Of a DNA stretch of 64,000 bases, positions 12,195 through 23,863 are shown piece by piece. Location of the stretch: the NCBI GenBank assembly GCA_032622095.1, contig CP136064.1, forward strand, positions 220,112,205-220,176,204. The letters run 5' to 3'. Position 1 is the first letter of the stretch; every line of letters starts with the position of its first letter. Origin of the DNA: Siphonodentalium dalli. Lineage: Eukaryota; Mollusca; Scaphopoda; Gadilida; Siphonodentaliidae. The notes under the pieces are model-generated. The model was not told the origin of the DNA, did no database searches, and saw only the letters and a program-made list of their open reading frames with translations. Position numbers and translations under genes: made by a program.

Positions 12195-12740
12195 CTTATA
12201 TCGAGAACTGATGTAGTATAGACAACCATGTTGGACGCCATCGTGGATAACAAAGTTTCCCCAACGCGGATTTTTGCGGATTTTGGATATATTGTTCCTG
12301 ATGTTTTTCCGCGTCGAATGACACCGAAAACAGCTTGTAAACAATTTGTTCTCGGTTCACCCCAAAATCGAGTCTCAACGACCAGACTATAACGAAAACG
12401 ATTTCACCATCGGCAGTCACAACATTTAAATACAGTTTAAATATGGACACAACCACTGCTATGTGAACTTCCTGCACTGAACCACAGCGGAGATTGCGGG
12501 GGTTTTTTTTATCTCTTGAGATGTTTATAGAAAACTACGATTTTTCACCCACGTAAACCAGGTATCTCCAACCCTGAATATGTCACCAACAACGGAGTGA
12601 ATGGTTAAATTATACCGTATGATTATCATCGTAAAACAGACCACGGACAAAATAACAAACATTAGAATTTCAACATAATAGTAACGAAGTAGTAATGTTT
12701 ACCCACTCGATGTTAGCAATTTTTTTCTTCGGAGCATTAC
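12195..12740. mobile_element. Composite repeat F, second copy
   Basis: 12220-12400 is the reverse complement of about 10203-10360 (shared core caaaatccgc and gatggcgtcca). 12456-12722 is a direct copy of 9577-9838 (shared core ttcctgcactgaaccacagc). The relative order and orientation of the two modules differ from the 9.5-kb copy. Confidence 0.75.
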
Positions 12741-12880
12741 CACACTGAGAAATTGGGTGGAATATTCTTATAACTAGAAATTCGTTCTAATGATTAAGAA
12801 AATATTTCTAGGTGAACAATATTTATGTGCATATTTTCTTAATTTATTATTATAAGAAAATATGTCTAAAATATGAGTAT

Positions 12881-12906
12881 AAGTTTTCTCGCGGGCGAGA
12901 AAACTT
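12881..12906. repeat. Perfect 26-bp hairpin
   Basis: aagttttctcgc and gcgagaaaactt form a perfect 12-bp stem around a GG loop, within AT-rich sequence that also contains several diverged AAGAAAATAT blocks. It could be the centre of a foldback element. Confidence 0.7.
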
Positions 12907-13795
12907 TTCTTTCTAAAAAATTGTTTTCTTAAATACAGAAAGTATACATATAAAACAATTACATACTGTTTTCCTCGGCCAAATTTCGGACCCACCCCCT
13001 TATCCCATATTTGACACTTTAAAAATCTTTTTTACTAAATGTTTCATAAGGAATACCATCCCATCCAATGCTGTTCCACTACCCATTTTACAAGTCTTTA
13101 AATATATGTGCCATCCTACCATGCTATTTAGTTTTCACCGTTATTATTGACTATAAAAATAAACCCCGTGAAACAATCCCAATTTGCTTCAATCATACAT
13201 GTATTAATACATGTATAGGTACTTTATTCTGTGAAACAAACTATGCATAAACCTGCCTAACCACCACGTCTAGCCACAACATAATCACTGTGTGTTATCT
13301 GGTGTTACTGTTGTAAAATCCATGCAGTGTATTGTGTAGAAATGTGGTGACAGATCAGAGGTAGGTCCAGAGCCAGTCAGTATGCTAGAAACTATGGTTT
13401 GATGTCTGGAAGGAAGATATGTACCACATGGGTTTAGCCCCGTGCTTACATTTTGCGTTACCGTGTGTATAGTACACATGTCGCTCACACGGGGTCAATC
13501 GTTTTATGGGGTTAAAGCCATATTATGTCGATGAGGTTCCATGACGATGATATCTGAATCAGGCCATGCCTTATTTAATTTAACATATTAATTAAGTAGA
13601 ACTAATTATATCACCACTTAAAAATACAAAAGAAAGTGTCAAGAAACTTATCTATTGTACACGTGTCACATCGGCACCATCTTTCGCAGCCAAAGCGGCG
13701 AACTAACGTAAATGCACATAAATAATCAAATAGCATCAACATATAAAATTAAACATCTGACTTTCAACATAATACTTGTCTTCTTTCTTCCACAG
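12907..13795. other. Region upstream of exon 1; no promoter identified
   Basis: It contains a palindrome ATACATGTATTAATACATGTAT near 13195 and no gene. A pyrimidine-rich tract and CACAG at 13780-13795 form the acceptor of the exon that follows, so the true first, non-coding exon and promoter should lie further left and were not identified. Confidence 0.5.
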
Positions 13796-13847
13796 ATTGT
13801 GAAGCAGATGTGTCTGTTCTTGTTGTTGATCTTCATCACGAACACCG
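13796..13847 (+). CDS. Exon 1 of a putative secreted EGF-containing protein (signal peptide)
   Basis: The acceptor tcttctttcttccacag is followed by 12 bases of 5'UTR, an ATG at 13808 and 40 coding bases, then the strong donor GTAAGT at 13848. The peptide MCLFLLLIFITNT is short and very hydrophobic, as expected of a signal peptide, though it lacks a basic start. The exon ends in phase 1 (ACC G). This fits exactly the phase-1 acceptor of the EGF exon at 37430, giving a junction codon GAA. Upstream splicing implies at least one non-coding leader exon. Oddly, the last seven exon bases and the donor are repeated seven more times downstream at 40-bp spacing, and only the first donor keeps the frame. 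The exon assignment rests on splice signals and phase; no transcript evidence is available. Confidence 0.68.
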
Positions 13848-14143
13848 GTAAGTTATTAAACTCTCCTACATATATACGAGAACACCGGTAAGTTATTAAA
13901 CTCTCATACATATATACGAGAACACCGGTAAGTTATTAAACTCTCATACATATATACGAGAACACCGGTAAGTTATTAAACTCTCCTACATATATACGAG
14001 AACACCGGTAAGTTATTAAACTCTCCTACATATATACGAGAACACCGGTAAGTTATTAAACTCTCATACATATATACGAGAACACCGGTAAGTTATTAAA
14101 CTCTCATACATATATACGAGAACACCGGTAAGTTATTAAACTC
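13841..14143 (+). repeat. 40-bp minisatellite carrying eight copies of a splice donor
   Basis: The block aacaccggtaagttattaaa occurs at 13841, 13881, 13921, 13961, 14001, 14041, 14081 and 14121. Each copy contains the exon-end sequence AACACCG followed by a full GTAAGT donor. Units are almost identical, varying mainly at one base (CTCCTACA or CTCATACA). The array lies at the start of intron 1 of the putative host gene. Confidence 0.95.
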
Positions 14144-15555
14144 GTCTACTCTGCGATCAATTTTAATTAGCAAAACATTGAAGGCCCATTTAATTTTCGA
14201 GTCACAGATTTTTTTGTTATAGTGCCTTGATATACGGTTTTAATAACAATCTATGACATAAAATATGATTAAAATACTATAATACATCACCATTTGGAAC
14301 GTCTGTGTCTTAGACTGTGCCCATAGAGTAATAGAAAATAGCTGAAATTATAAAAAAAAATCGTTTTGCTCGCGAAATGCAACAGAATTCAAACTAAGAT
14401 ATAGAATTATTCCCCTTCCATTTAGAACAATATACTTTGCAGTACAGTCCAGATAAAACTTAAGCACAGAAAACACGTCGGTACCTCAACAAAAACATGT
14501 TTACAGTTTATTACACCTGATAAGTTGATAATACAACATTTTGGAGCTTCCTCTTTCAAATGGTATATCAGTGACACGTGCAGCCACCCCATCCAAATAG
14601 TTTCCACTATAACTAAGCAATATATTTGTGAAGTATAGTACTTTAATTATCTCTAAAGGGTAATGTATCGTGACTTACGTACTGCCTTAAATATTATAAA
14701 ACTTAGTACTTAAAAGGTGATTAAATATATACTATATACGTGATCGTCTTGTATCAAGTATATCATATTAAATTGCACGTGGTGATGGTGTTCAAATGGT
14801 TGTATATTGTGAAGGGGATTGCTTTTATGACTTTTTTCAACTTTTCTCCAAATATTTGATGCCGTTGCCATGGAAACCACAATTCACCTTGATGCATGAT
14901 CCCTCACCTGTGCAAAAAACGTCTCCACTATAAGTAGGCAACACATATGGTGAAGTGTCATGCTTTAGTTGCCAAAGTCATATTTATTTGGTCTGATGGT
15001 CCCTTGTGGTCCCTTATGGGTAATGTATCGTGACGTATGTACTGCCACAATTACTATAAAAATTAGTACTTAAAATGTGATTATGTATCAACTAAATCTG
15101 TCACATGTTAAAAGTTACTGTAGTATACCAAATGCATCATATACCAAATTGAACCCCGCGATTGCGCCCTACTGTTTGTTCATTGTGGTGGGTATTGCTT
15201 TTATGACTAAGGCACTATATGGGTAGCGGAATATGAGACAATTATAACAAATAGACCATAATAATAAATTGTTCAATGACCTTGACCTTAGTAATTGACC
15301 ATGACCCTATATGTCATAGTGGCTCAGTCCGTTTGATGGACCAGTATTGACACTATGAGTCGACATCAGTTCTTCAAGCACAAGGCACGTTGGTTCTCAA
15401 TAGTTGCCATGGAAACCTGATTTTATGCAGACACACGACCCCCACCGGGCAACCCATCAAAAAAAATTCCCTACGAATAAGTAACACATCTTTAAAGTTT
15501 CATGCTTTAGTCACTAAGTCATGATTAAACCCCGTAGGGACTCCACTATATATAT
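14144..15555. repeat. Three diverged ~360-bp direct repeat units within intron 1
   Basis: gggtaatgtatcgtgac occurs at 14659 and 15018. Flanking blocks, such as tccactataa-agtag and catgctttagt, also recur around 14590, 14935 and 15495. A stretch with gttgccatggaaacc recurs at 14866 and 15402. The units are clearly related but old. The segment ends in a TATA microsatellite near 15548. Confidence 0.65.
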
Positions 15556-15826
15556 ATAATATGCATATATTTTATATAATGTGATCTGGGGGTTCGAAAA
15601 TTAAGTGGGCCTTTACTTTAAACAGTATGCATACAGATTAAACGGACATGGCTCATTTGAGCTTCCAAATTTTGTCTACGTAATTTGGAAGGAGGTATAA
15701 GATAGGTTGACAAAATATTAATATACCGGCTTCATACGCTCTGAAACATACTGTACATGGTCACAGCCATTTTCCAGCTGTTTCTATATTAACATATGTG
15801 TCGGTGGAATTTCCTCAACATTATGG
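15556..15826. other. Intron 1 sequence, short related block
   Basis: Nothing coding is seen. The stretch at 15796-15825 (gtgtcggtggaatttcctca) is an inverted match to about 18104-18135, a short dispersed repeat. Confidence 0.5.
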
Positions 15827-16979
15827 CTGCGGACACACGTATCACAGTAGCAATGGCACAGTAGGTGTGACAATTAATTATAGTGGAGTTTGGTGACAAT
15901 TGGTGGTCATAATTAATATGCCATAGCAAGCGATGTCGCCCAATGCAAATTCGCACCAAGCTCTGCCAGCGACGGTCGATCTCTCAAGGATGCATCTACT
16001 TGAATGTCTTTACTCAACACGCAGTGTTATATTTTACATGCTAAGACACAAGTCCACTTGATAACTTAATGAATAACCCATCTCAACAGCCATGATTGTT
16101 CTTATTAAAGACACGGTTGGCCTTGGCGGTGGGTTTCCTGTGAAAATATCTCCACCCGTCAAAAACCGCCACAAACAGAAAGAACATCAAAATGTAGATA
16201 GACTTTGTCCGTATACAAATAAGAAATATCGCATAAACAGTATGTTATGGTCATATGTTTGACCATTGTTATGTAAACAAAGGCATAAAAAGTTACTTTT
16301 CTGGTGTTTGTTTATATTATGATGGTAAACATAAAGAGCGTTATTTGTTGGTGAATACCTGATATGGAAATAATAAAGAGCGTTTATGCCATTTGTGTGT
16401 GCTTAGCAAGTAGCATTGTGCTGTCTTCCATAACATAATCAGACTCTTGCTTAGGTAAAATATAGTAGGTCTGTATGATAACATGCTGTTTACGTGATGG
16501 TCATGGTATATATGAACGGAACTGTATATATATGCGTTTTAATGTGTTTCTTTTTACGGTGTTTGGAACAAATATGAATATTTTCGACAACTAAGGCCGC
16601 ACGTGCCTTTAATGACATTAGTATAAGTAGATAAACATGCATGCATCGAGATCATATAAAAAAAACGTACCACAATAATGCTATGTGAGCCAATGAGGAA
16701 TTGCCACCAGGCCACGGTCAAACACAATTCTGGACGATCTATCGTGGAATTATATTTATCGTCGTGAATACAATTTAGCAAAACTTAATGAGTAGAGATC
16801 AACCTTGGTGAAAAGAAATGGGTTAATTGGTCCAGTCGACTCATTGCGCGGAAAATCAGCGGGCGACATGGATAGCAATGGCACAGATCGAATTATGACG
16901 GACCAATTGTCAACAAACTCCACCATAATACATTGTCACACCTACTATGCCATCGCTACTGTGGTACGTGTGTCCGCAG
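15827..16979. mobile_element. Element with ~130-bp terminal inverted repeats, interrupted by MITE family 1
   Basis: The left arm starts CTGCGGACACACGTATCACA at 15827 and runs to about 15955. The right arm ends with its complement at 16979. The arms stay alignable for about 130 bp, with mismatches. No clear target-site duplication is visible. The interior holds a complete TTAA-flanked element (16105-16612) inserted later. No transposase frame is present. Confidence 0.8.
16105..16612 (-). mobile_element. TTAA-flanked MITE family 1, copy 2 (reverse)
   Basis: 508 bp. Read on the minus strand it starts TTAAAGGCACGTGCGGCC and runs colinear with the copy at 3945-4438, including TTGTCGAAAATATTCATATT and the paired CGCTCTTTAT core. 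It is nested inside the 15827-16979 element. Confidence 0.88.
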
Positions 16980-17161
16980 CAAATGAATATCAGTGAATAT
17001 GTTATATGAGTGTATCATAGTTATTAGATGAGATGTGTTCTATTTGAGACACAACACTCGCAAAGGTTGCCACATAACAAAACATTGGCAGAAGTTTTAA
17101 ATTTGTTGTACACTGCGTTTGTCTCAAAACTGAACAGTATATCATTGTGTAGAACAATGTT

Positions 17162-17684
17162 TTAAAGGCACGGGCGGCGTTCGTTGCGGAAATATTATAT
17201 TGGTTCAAATCGCCCTCAACAGAAGAAAAACCAAAATATATACAGTTCCGCTCATATGCCAAACATAATCAGCGTGTAAACAGTATATTGTCGTCAAGAC
17301 GTACGATGAAGTACGTAATCAAGAGCCTGCTCGTGTTACAGAAGTTGTGCTTCTGTTTACACAACACAGCGAAATTCTATTGGTTAATCACACACAAATG
17401 ATAAAAAACGCTCTTTATTATTTCCATATCAGGAAAGCAGTAACAAAAACGCTCTTTATATTGACCATATCCGGATCTAAACAAAAGCCAAGTAACGTAA
17501 CGTTTTTGCTTTTGTTTACATAACAAAGGGGGAAATTGACAATAACACACTGCTTATGCAATATTTCTGATTGGTATACGAACAAAGTCTGTCTATATCT
17601 TACTATTCCTTCTGTTTATGGGGTTTTTGACGGAGGTGAATATTTTAACAGCATACCCACCGCCAACGCCGCCCGTATCTTTAA
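17162..17684 (+). mobile_element. TTAA-flanked MITE family 1, copy 3
   Basis: 523 bp, from TTAAAGGCACGGGCGGCG to CGCCGCCCGTATCTTTAA, which are near-perfect terminal inverted repeats. The core has AACGCTCTTTATTATTTCC and a second CGCTCTTTAT. It lies only 0.5 kb from copy 2, in the opposite orientation. Confidence 0.9.
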
Positions 17685-17731
17685 ATCTGTGAGAAGATGT
17701 AATAATAATGGGTTGTGTCTCTAAATACAGG

Positions 17732-17871
17732 ATCTCAAACGAGTTACTATTTTATACGAATTTATCAACTGAGTTCACTAAATTCGATTTGAGCCGAGGT
17801 TTACCGAGGCTCCAATAGAATTTAGTGGACGAGGTTGATAAATTACGTATAAAATAGAACGAGTTTGAGAT
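17732..17871. mobile_element. 140-bp hairpin element
   Basis: The arms atctcaaacgagtt ... ctattttatacg ... aatttatcaac and their complements meet around a ~60-bp centre, and the right side runs into TTTTTATCACATGATC. A hairpin of similar design at 37680-37802 is also followed by an ATTACATGATC-type sequence, so the two may be related. Confidence 0.75.
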
Positions 17872-18271
17872 ACTTTTTATCACATGATCATATAATCGCT
17901 AAAATTTTTATCGAAAACAACAATTAACTGCAGCCAGCGATCATTGTCCCAAAGAGCAGCGTGACGTCATTGCACGCGACGATATTACACGTGTCTATTA
18001 CGCTCGAATACTACATCGGAAAATAGTGCTAATCATGTGATAATAGAATATATCTCATCTAATCTACTAACTATAATATTCTCACATATTCACCCATATT
18101 CAATGTTGAGAAAATTCCACCGACACATATGTCATGTGTCATTTCTCCACACTTTTGTTTACGATCAAATTAAAAACATTTTATTTAGAATTTATACACA
18201 CTTGTTAATAGAGGGTAATGTATAACTTCAGAGAAACTAGTGAAAATGATCCTAATTTTATGGAATTCTAT
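17872..18271. other. Intron 1 sequence, no gene recognised
   Basis: AT-rich DNA, including the inverted partner (18104-18135) of the short repeat at 15796. No exon-like segment was found. Confidence 0.5.
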
Positions 18272-18530
18272 TATATAGGGCCACAACCTAATGTCGCTTC
18301 TGTCATGCGACGAAAGCGACAAAACATGAGACATAATGTTGCATGTTTCGTTGTGCGACAAATACATGAGAAATCCAGCGTTTTTCGTCGCGCGACATAA
18401 GTGACGAAACATGCGTCCCACATTTCGTCGTTTCTGTCGCGTTTGTCGTGGGAAATAATTAGTCAGTGTCCGGAATGCGCAAAGAGTGTCTTCTGTATCC
18501 AGGTAAAATGGAAATAGAATGGAGGCGTTC
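18272..18530 (+). repeat. GTCGC-rich interspersed repeat C, copy 1
   Basis: From tatatagggccacaacctaa to ggaggcgttc, with many copies of GCGAC/GTCGC, including GTCGCGCGAC, interleaved with ACATGAGA-type spacers. It is the reverse complement of 22373-22658, with moderate divergence. The dense self-complementary motifs suggest a folded or protein-binding element. Confidence 0.8.
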
Positions 18531-18831
18531 ATTTTTTGTTTATTTTATATTTTAATTCTTTATGGACACTATATACATGGACATATATTCAGATATTTAA
18601 GATACAGCATAATGACAATAACAACAATAATGTCCTGGTATTGGTGGTGGGGTGGGTGAGGCTTTCGTATATACGCAACTCAATTTTCAATTCTTTAATC
18701 TCGATAAACCAATATACATGGCATTTGAGATACATAAATATAAATACAAATAAATGACAAAAGCACACGCCTTATATACACACGGCACAATCGTTTCGAC
18801 GATTCTACGACCAATTCCACGATTCTGCGGC

Positions 18832-21169
18832 TTGACAACCACGGTGCTACGGCAGTTCAACGATTCTGCGGCCTTATCATACGTGATATTTTATGACAAA
18901 CTTAGATAATGGGGCCTTTTACTGAATTGGGACGATAAAAGTGGGCTTCTTCGTGTATGCATTGTGTAGAGTAGACTTTGCAGGTCCACCAGGTTGACTC
19001 ACGGAATACATACGAAGATGCGATCAATACATAAAATGAGTCACAATCGGCTCGGTCAAGTCTGGATAATCCGATCGAACCGCGAACCGATCGCAAAAAG
19101 TCGTTTCTTGGGCTACAAGGAGACATTAACAGTGCGAAAATTAACATCCAACGTAAGCTTTGATAAGCATAAATGTATTATTTGCCAAATTCGTACCTCA
19201 GTTGACGCAATATTCGATTATACTACACACAGAAATGCAGTAACAGTGTCAACTATTTGACAACGGCCCGCTTCGACCATGACAACGACGATTGTGCGAC
19301 TCGTTGAACGGTAATTTTCATTTGTATACGACGTATCTGTCACTGCATGATCGGACAGCTTAGTTATGCGTGTAAGCCAATGTATGCTGCATCAATAAAT
19401 GTTTGGAACAGTACCTTCGTTGTACAATGCACATGTCCTGGATTCAATACAGTACTGTGTATTTACTGATCCCCACATGTGAAGGTATAGAGACCAAGTC
19501 ACATAAGAGATTTGTCGCTAAACGAGCATTCTTTAATTTTTTGAACATGACAAAATGCCCGACTTACATGTACCTGAACATTTTCCTTCTTGGTGCACCT
19601 AGCGGCTTTGTAATTTTTGTAAAGTTGACTTGTTCATTCGAAAATGTCACCCCTTACCCTACCATAACATGATTTATTTTAGTCATATTCTGATTGGCAG
19701 GTAGGCCCTACATATAAAGATGTCCTCGAAAAATTATTGACCGTTTAGTTACTTTTATAAATGTGTTTGTATGAAAGTATTAGTTAAAATTCTTTATGGT
19801 TATCCGAAACTGAAAGTAATGAGCAACACTTTATAAAAAATAAAAATAAAAGGGATGGATGTCAGAAAATTGCAGTAAAAACGTATACATACATAAAATA
19901 GTAGAACATTGGGTTGGTTGGTCCCGAAAGTAGCCAAAATAAAAAAAATAACCTATAGGGATACGCTGATTTATGACCCCTTACCCCTGATCCCCCGATT
20001 CGGACGCCAACTTGCCGGTATATTATTAACATGGGGTGTTTTGTTGCGGTAGTATTTTTAATTGGGTAAACTGTTGTGTGCATACTTCAAATGAGTTAAG
20101 AATTAATAGGAAATAAATGTCATAGAATTGTAATATCTGGAGGCAAATCTTGACTGAGCGAGGGAATTATATTTTAGATAACTAGATTTTAATCACAAAT
20201 AAATAAATCATTATAGAATATCATTTTCACCGTTTATAGATATATATATACCTGGATGTCAAAATATGGAATTATACGCAAAACAAAATATTAAGTTTCA
20301 TGTGTGGAGTTAATTTTTAACATGAAGGCGACCATCCCCCACCATCGATACCACAACGTAACTGAGAATAAGACATGTTGGCCATAAGAAAATACCGAGG
20401 CATTGTGAGTTGGCTGCTAGTTATGCGTACAGACAGACGGAAGGAAAGTTGGATAGGCGGAAAATTTAAATCATGTAATGTGTGGTGCACATATATGGAA
20501 ATTAAACATGTACAGTATAGCAATATACGATTCGACATTACTTTATTTTCCACAGCTGGCTCCAAATAAAAGAGTCTTAATCTCGTAGCCTTGATGTCGT
20601 GTGATTCATATGCGTATTCATGTCTATAGCGAGCGTGACATTCATTAGAAAACGACTTCTCGTGAGTACAAGTTAATGAAATTTCAATTGCTGGTCTCAC
20701 AATCGTCGTTGTCATAGTCGACTACTCGGCGTTGTCAATTGAGTGCGATGATACCCCCCCCCCCCACAAATATGGACACAGCTCCATCAATCACAGAACT
20801 GAGGTTAACATCAGTTGTGAAAAATCAACCAAAGAGGTATGGCTATGTTATTATTTGGTTTCCACTCAATTTTATAGGACATTATATATATTTTCTCAAC
20901 TTTAAAGACGAATTTCACACAGTGATGTGTGTAAATCCAAAACAACTGGTCTATTTGTGTCAATGATTATGTATTGTTGTGCTAACTGTCTAGTGTTGAA
21001 CTCTCTACCGATTATCGAAACGAAGATCGCCCTACCTAATAGAAATATAATATGTGGTACATAACTGTCTATATTTCTGGAATTATTCATTTCTTAATGT
21101 TTTTTTTCGTGTTTATCGCATCAGCCTGGTCGCAGAATCGTTAAATTGCCGCAGCACCGTGGTTGTCAA
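18832..21169. mobile_element. Nested inverted-repeat structure, ~2.3 kb
   Basis: Outer arms at 18832-18876 and 21126-21169 share gacaaccacggtgct and acgattctgcg as complements. Inner arms at 19254-19325 and 20664-20742 share ttgacaacg and gacaacgacgattgtg as complements. The order is arm-arm-interior-arm-arm, which points to one foldback-type element with composite ends. The interior (19330-20660) has no convincing gene; its open frames at 19403-19672 and 20317-20715 show no known domain. A poly-C tract sits at about 20754-20764. Confidence 0.65.
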
Positions 21170-22372
21170 TCCTTATTTGAGTTGGAATATATCAAATGCT
21201 AACTATACAGCTTTCTAGCTGTTGGAAGTTTCCATCTGACACCCTCATAAGGGAAGTTGTCACCGCCATCTTTTGGTTAGATTCAGATAGATTGTATTGC
21301 CCTTTTCGTCGACACGATTAAATATATATGAGCATGAACAAGAAGGGATTTAAAGATGCATTATCTGAATTAACGCTCCAAAATTACTCTTTCCTTTGGC
21401 TTCGGGGGTAAAATATATTTGATTCGAGTCGAGGAAACCACCCATCAAAGCTCAGAGTGATCAGATATCGATTTTTGAAATTTGTTATTTCCCGAGATAT
21501 GTAATATTTGGCAGCCTGGCAAATATTCGTCGGACCAAATTGCGGTTGAAGATTGATAACTCTAAAATCGAGCGGCTTTGGTGTTAGATATTTGACAATC
21601 CGGCCAAATTTCGTTGAACAAAATGTTGATAAATAACACGTTTTGGGCAATTTTATACTATAGTTGACTGTTTAGCATTATTTTTGGGCAATTAATCGCT
21701 TATGATAACTGAAGCGGCATTTCAAAAAATGTTCGGATTAAGCACTTTTAAACCTACAAATTATTCACATATACGAAGATAGCAGAATAAGTAAATGTGA
21801 CATATTCCAAATATGTCGCAATATATTTGTCTTATGGGTTATTTTAGGTTATCAGGTGGGGTTGGTGGAGTTGTATGCGGGATTCGTTATTTTGGGTTAT
21901 CAGGTGGGGTGGGTGGGGTTGGTATGTGGGATTCGGGCCATTTTCAGGCGGTACGCGTGATTCGTGTACCGCTCTGTTAACTGTCACTCGGGATTAATAT
22001 GCACAATTTAGCCGGCATAATAAAGACTCAACAAACAGGCTGATATGCAGCTTTTATACACGTAAGACCGAATTACACAAATTATGATTATTTTCCAGCC
22101 GAAATTACATATCTTGATGTAATTCAGTCTAATTACACCTCTTAATTGATATGTTGAAGCAAATTGAGCAGTATTTATCAGGATTTTTAACAGGAACGCA
22201 CGGGAGCGAAAACTAGTTCCATTTAGAATAATCATATAGCACCTGTCAACTCGCGTTTAGACTCATACTAATTGTGTCTATTCAAGTTCACTTACCTAAC
22301 TGAGTAACTCCAATTCCACATTTTTCAAAACATTTATACACAGTTTCTTCGTATGTAAAACTTGTTCACAAC
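21170..22372. other. Intron 1 sequence with a G/T-rich duplication
   Basis: No gene was seen. 21836-21945 holds two copies of a block with gggttat and ggttatcaggtggggt, about 52 bp apart. Confidence 0.55.
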
Positions 22373-22658
22373 GAACGCCTCCATTCTGTTTCAATTTTAC
22401 AGAATACACTCATTGCGCATGCCGGAATCTGACCAATTATTTCCCATGGCAAAAACGACAGAAGTGACAAAATGTGCGACATAAATGTGTTGTCGCGTTC
22501 GTCGCGCGACGGCAAACACGATCTCGAGTTCATGTTTTGTCGCGCACCGAAAGCGACAAAAGCGACATTGTATCTCACGTTTCGTCGCTTCTGTCGCGCA
22601 TAATGTCGTATGTTTTGCCGCACGACATAACCGACATTATAGGTTGTGTCCCTATATA
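22373..22658 (-). repeat. GTCGC-rich interspersed repeat C, copy 2
   Basis: Reverse-complement relative of 18272-18530, running from gaacgcctccattc to taggttgtgtccctatata. It keeps the GTCGCGCGAC core and the CGCGCAC/GTCGC motif density. The ~25-bp length difference is due to internal gain or loss. Confidence 0.8.
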
Positions 22659-22736
22659 GTATTCCATATATTTTCTATTGATGTTGTGTGAAGCAGATAC
22701 TGTTCTATTTCGTACTTGAGTTAGTCTATATATATA

Positions 22737-22864
22737 CAGTAATGCCCAAAGTAATTGACCACTTAACCACAGCAGAATTATGGGTAATTTTTCAGGATTT
22801 AGTAGGAAATATGGCTTGTTGCCATTCATCGGAAAGCTCTCGTCAATTACTTTGGGCATTACTG
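22737..22864. mobile_element. 128-bp Tc1/mariner-like MITE with TA target duplication
   Basis: The 5' end CAGTAATGCCCAAAGTAATT is matched perfectly by its complement at the 3' end, giving arms of at least 23 bp, and a TA dinucleotide flanks both sides (22735-22736 and 22865-22866). Inverted repeats starting CAGT and a TA duplication are typical of Tc1/mariner elements. The element has no coding capacity. Confidence 0.9.
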
Positions 22865-23863
22865 TATATATGCATGTTCGTAACTTATTACTTCCCGCTT
22901 TTGAACATTCACCAGTCAGATTCTCTATAAACTATACATAGTAAAATATCAACCTACGTGTGTGCGTCAACTGTATAAGATCCATACATAAGATAGGTTT
23001 AGATATGCCCTATCTGCCATCTGTTCGTTTTCTATATACCCGGAGATAATTATGTCGGATCCATGCACCTATTAATGCGAGGTTTTGTTGGCTAAATATC
23101 GACTTTCAAAAGAGGAAGTTTCAACACATTGTTAATTTTTGACAGGCTAGCAAAAATTCCAATGATCGCCTCTTATAAAGAGCGTCCATTCTTCCGTCAC
23201 CCAAAAGCGGTAGTCAATAAAGAGCGTCATCAATTAAGAAATTTTGTGATTATTTTATTGATGATTTTGTGTTTTTTCGCGATACATGTGTGATACGAAT
23301 GATGGTGATCGCGAGTATTTTTCATATTAGTTTGCCCGATAAGCGGAAAATAGAAAAATATGAATTATATGATGTCAAATCCAACGAATGACTGGTTATT
23401 CGGATTTAGAATGCGAACGCGGAGGCCGAGACATCTATAGTTGCGAGTGTCCAGTCGCGAGTCCATTAAGTTAATTTAAACATAGTTTTAAGATGTACAG
23501 CCTAAACATAGTTTTAAGATATACAGCCTATACAAGAAGGAATTTACTATTTTACAGACAAAAACATCATGCAGATATACGAAATTTCTTTGTATGAAAA
23601 TAGTCCTTGACTATCAAGAAACGGCACCGTGAACACGGTGTTAGGTGGAGTATGTGTGTTGTGTCAAGCATGACATGAATTTCATGAAAGCAAATGTATA
23701 TACAATTCTGCTCAAAACCAGACATCGACCCACCGAAAGATGTCATATAATTTTGCCTTGTACATGCAGTGTATGTTTTATATGTAGTTAATATATACAC
23801 TTTCTACGCACTGTGCATATATACATTGTGGAGACATGAACACACTAGTCTACGAATGTCGAC
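22865..23863. other. Intron 1 sequence with a short tandem duplication
   Basis: No gene recognised. Two AAAGAGCGTC motifs near 23175 and 23220 are remnants of MITE family 1. A ~27-bp direct duplication (aaacatagttttaaga) lies at 23477-23531. Confidence 0.5.

Noticed and set aside
13841-14143. CRISPR-like array (regular 40-bp spacing)
   Set aside because: The whole unit repeats, with no unique spacers, and the setting is eukaryotic intron. It is a minisatellite.
20317-20715. 132-codon minus-strand open frame
   Set aside because: Spans the inner arm of an inverted-repeat element and shows no recognisable motif or splice context.
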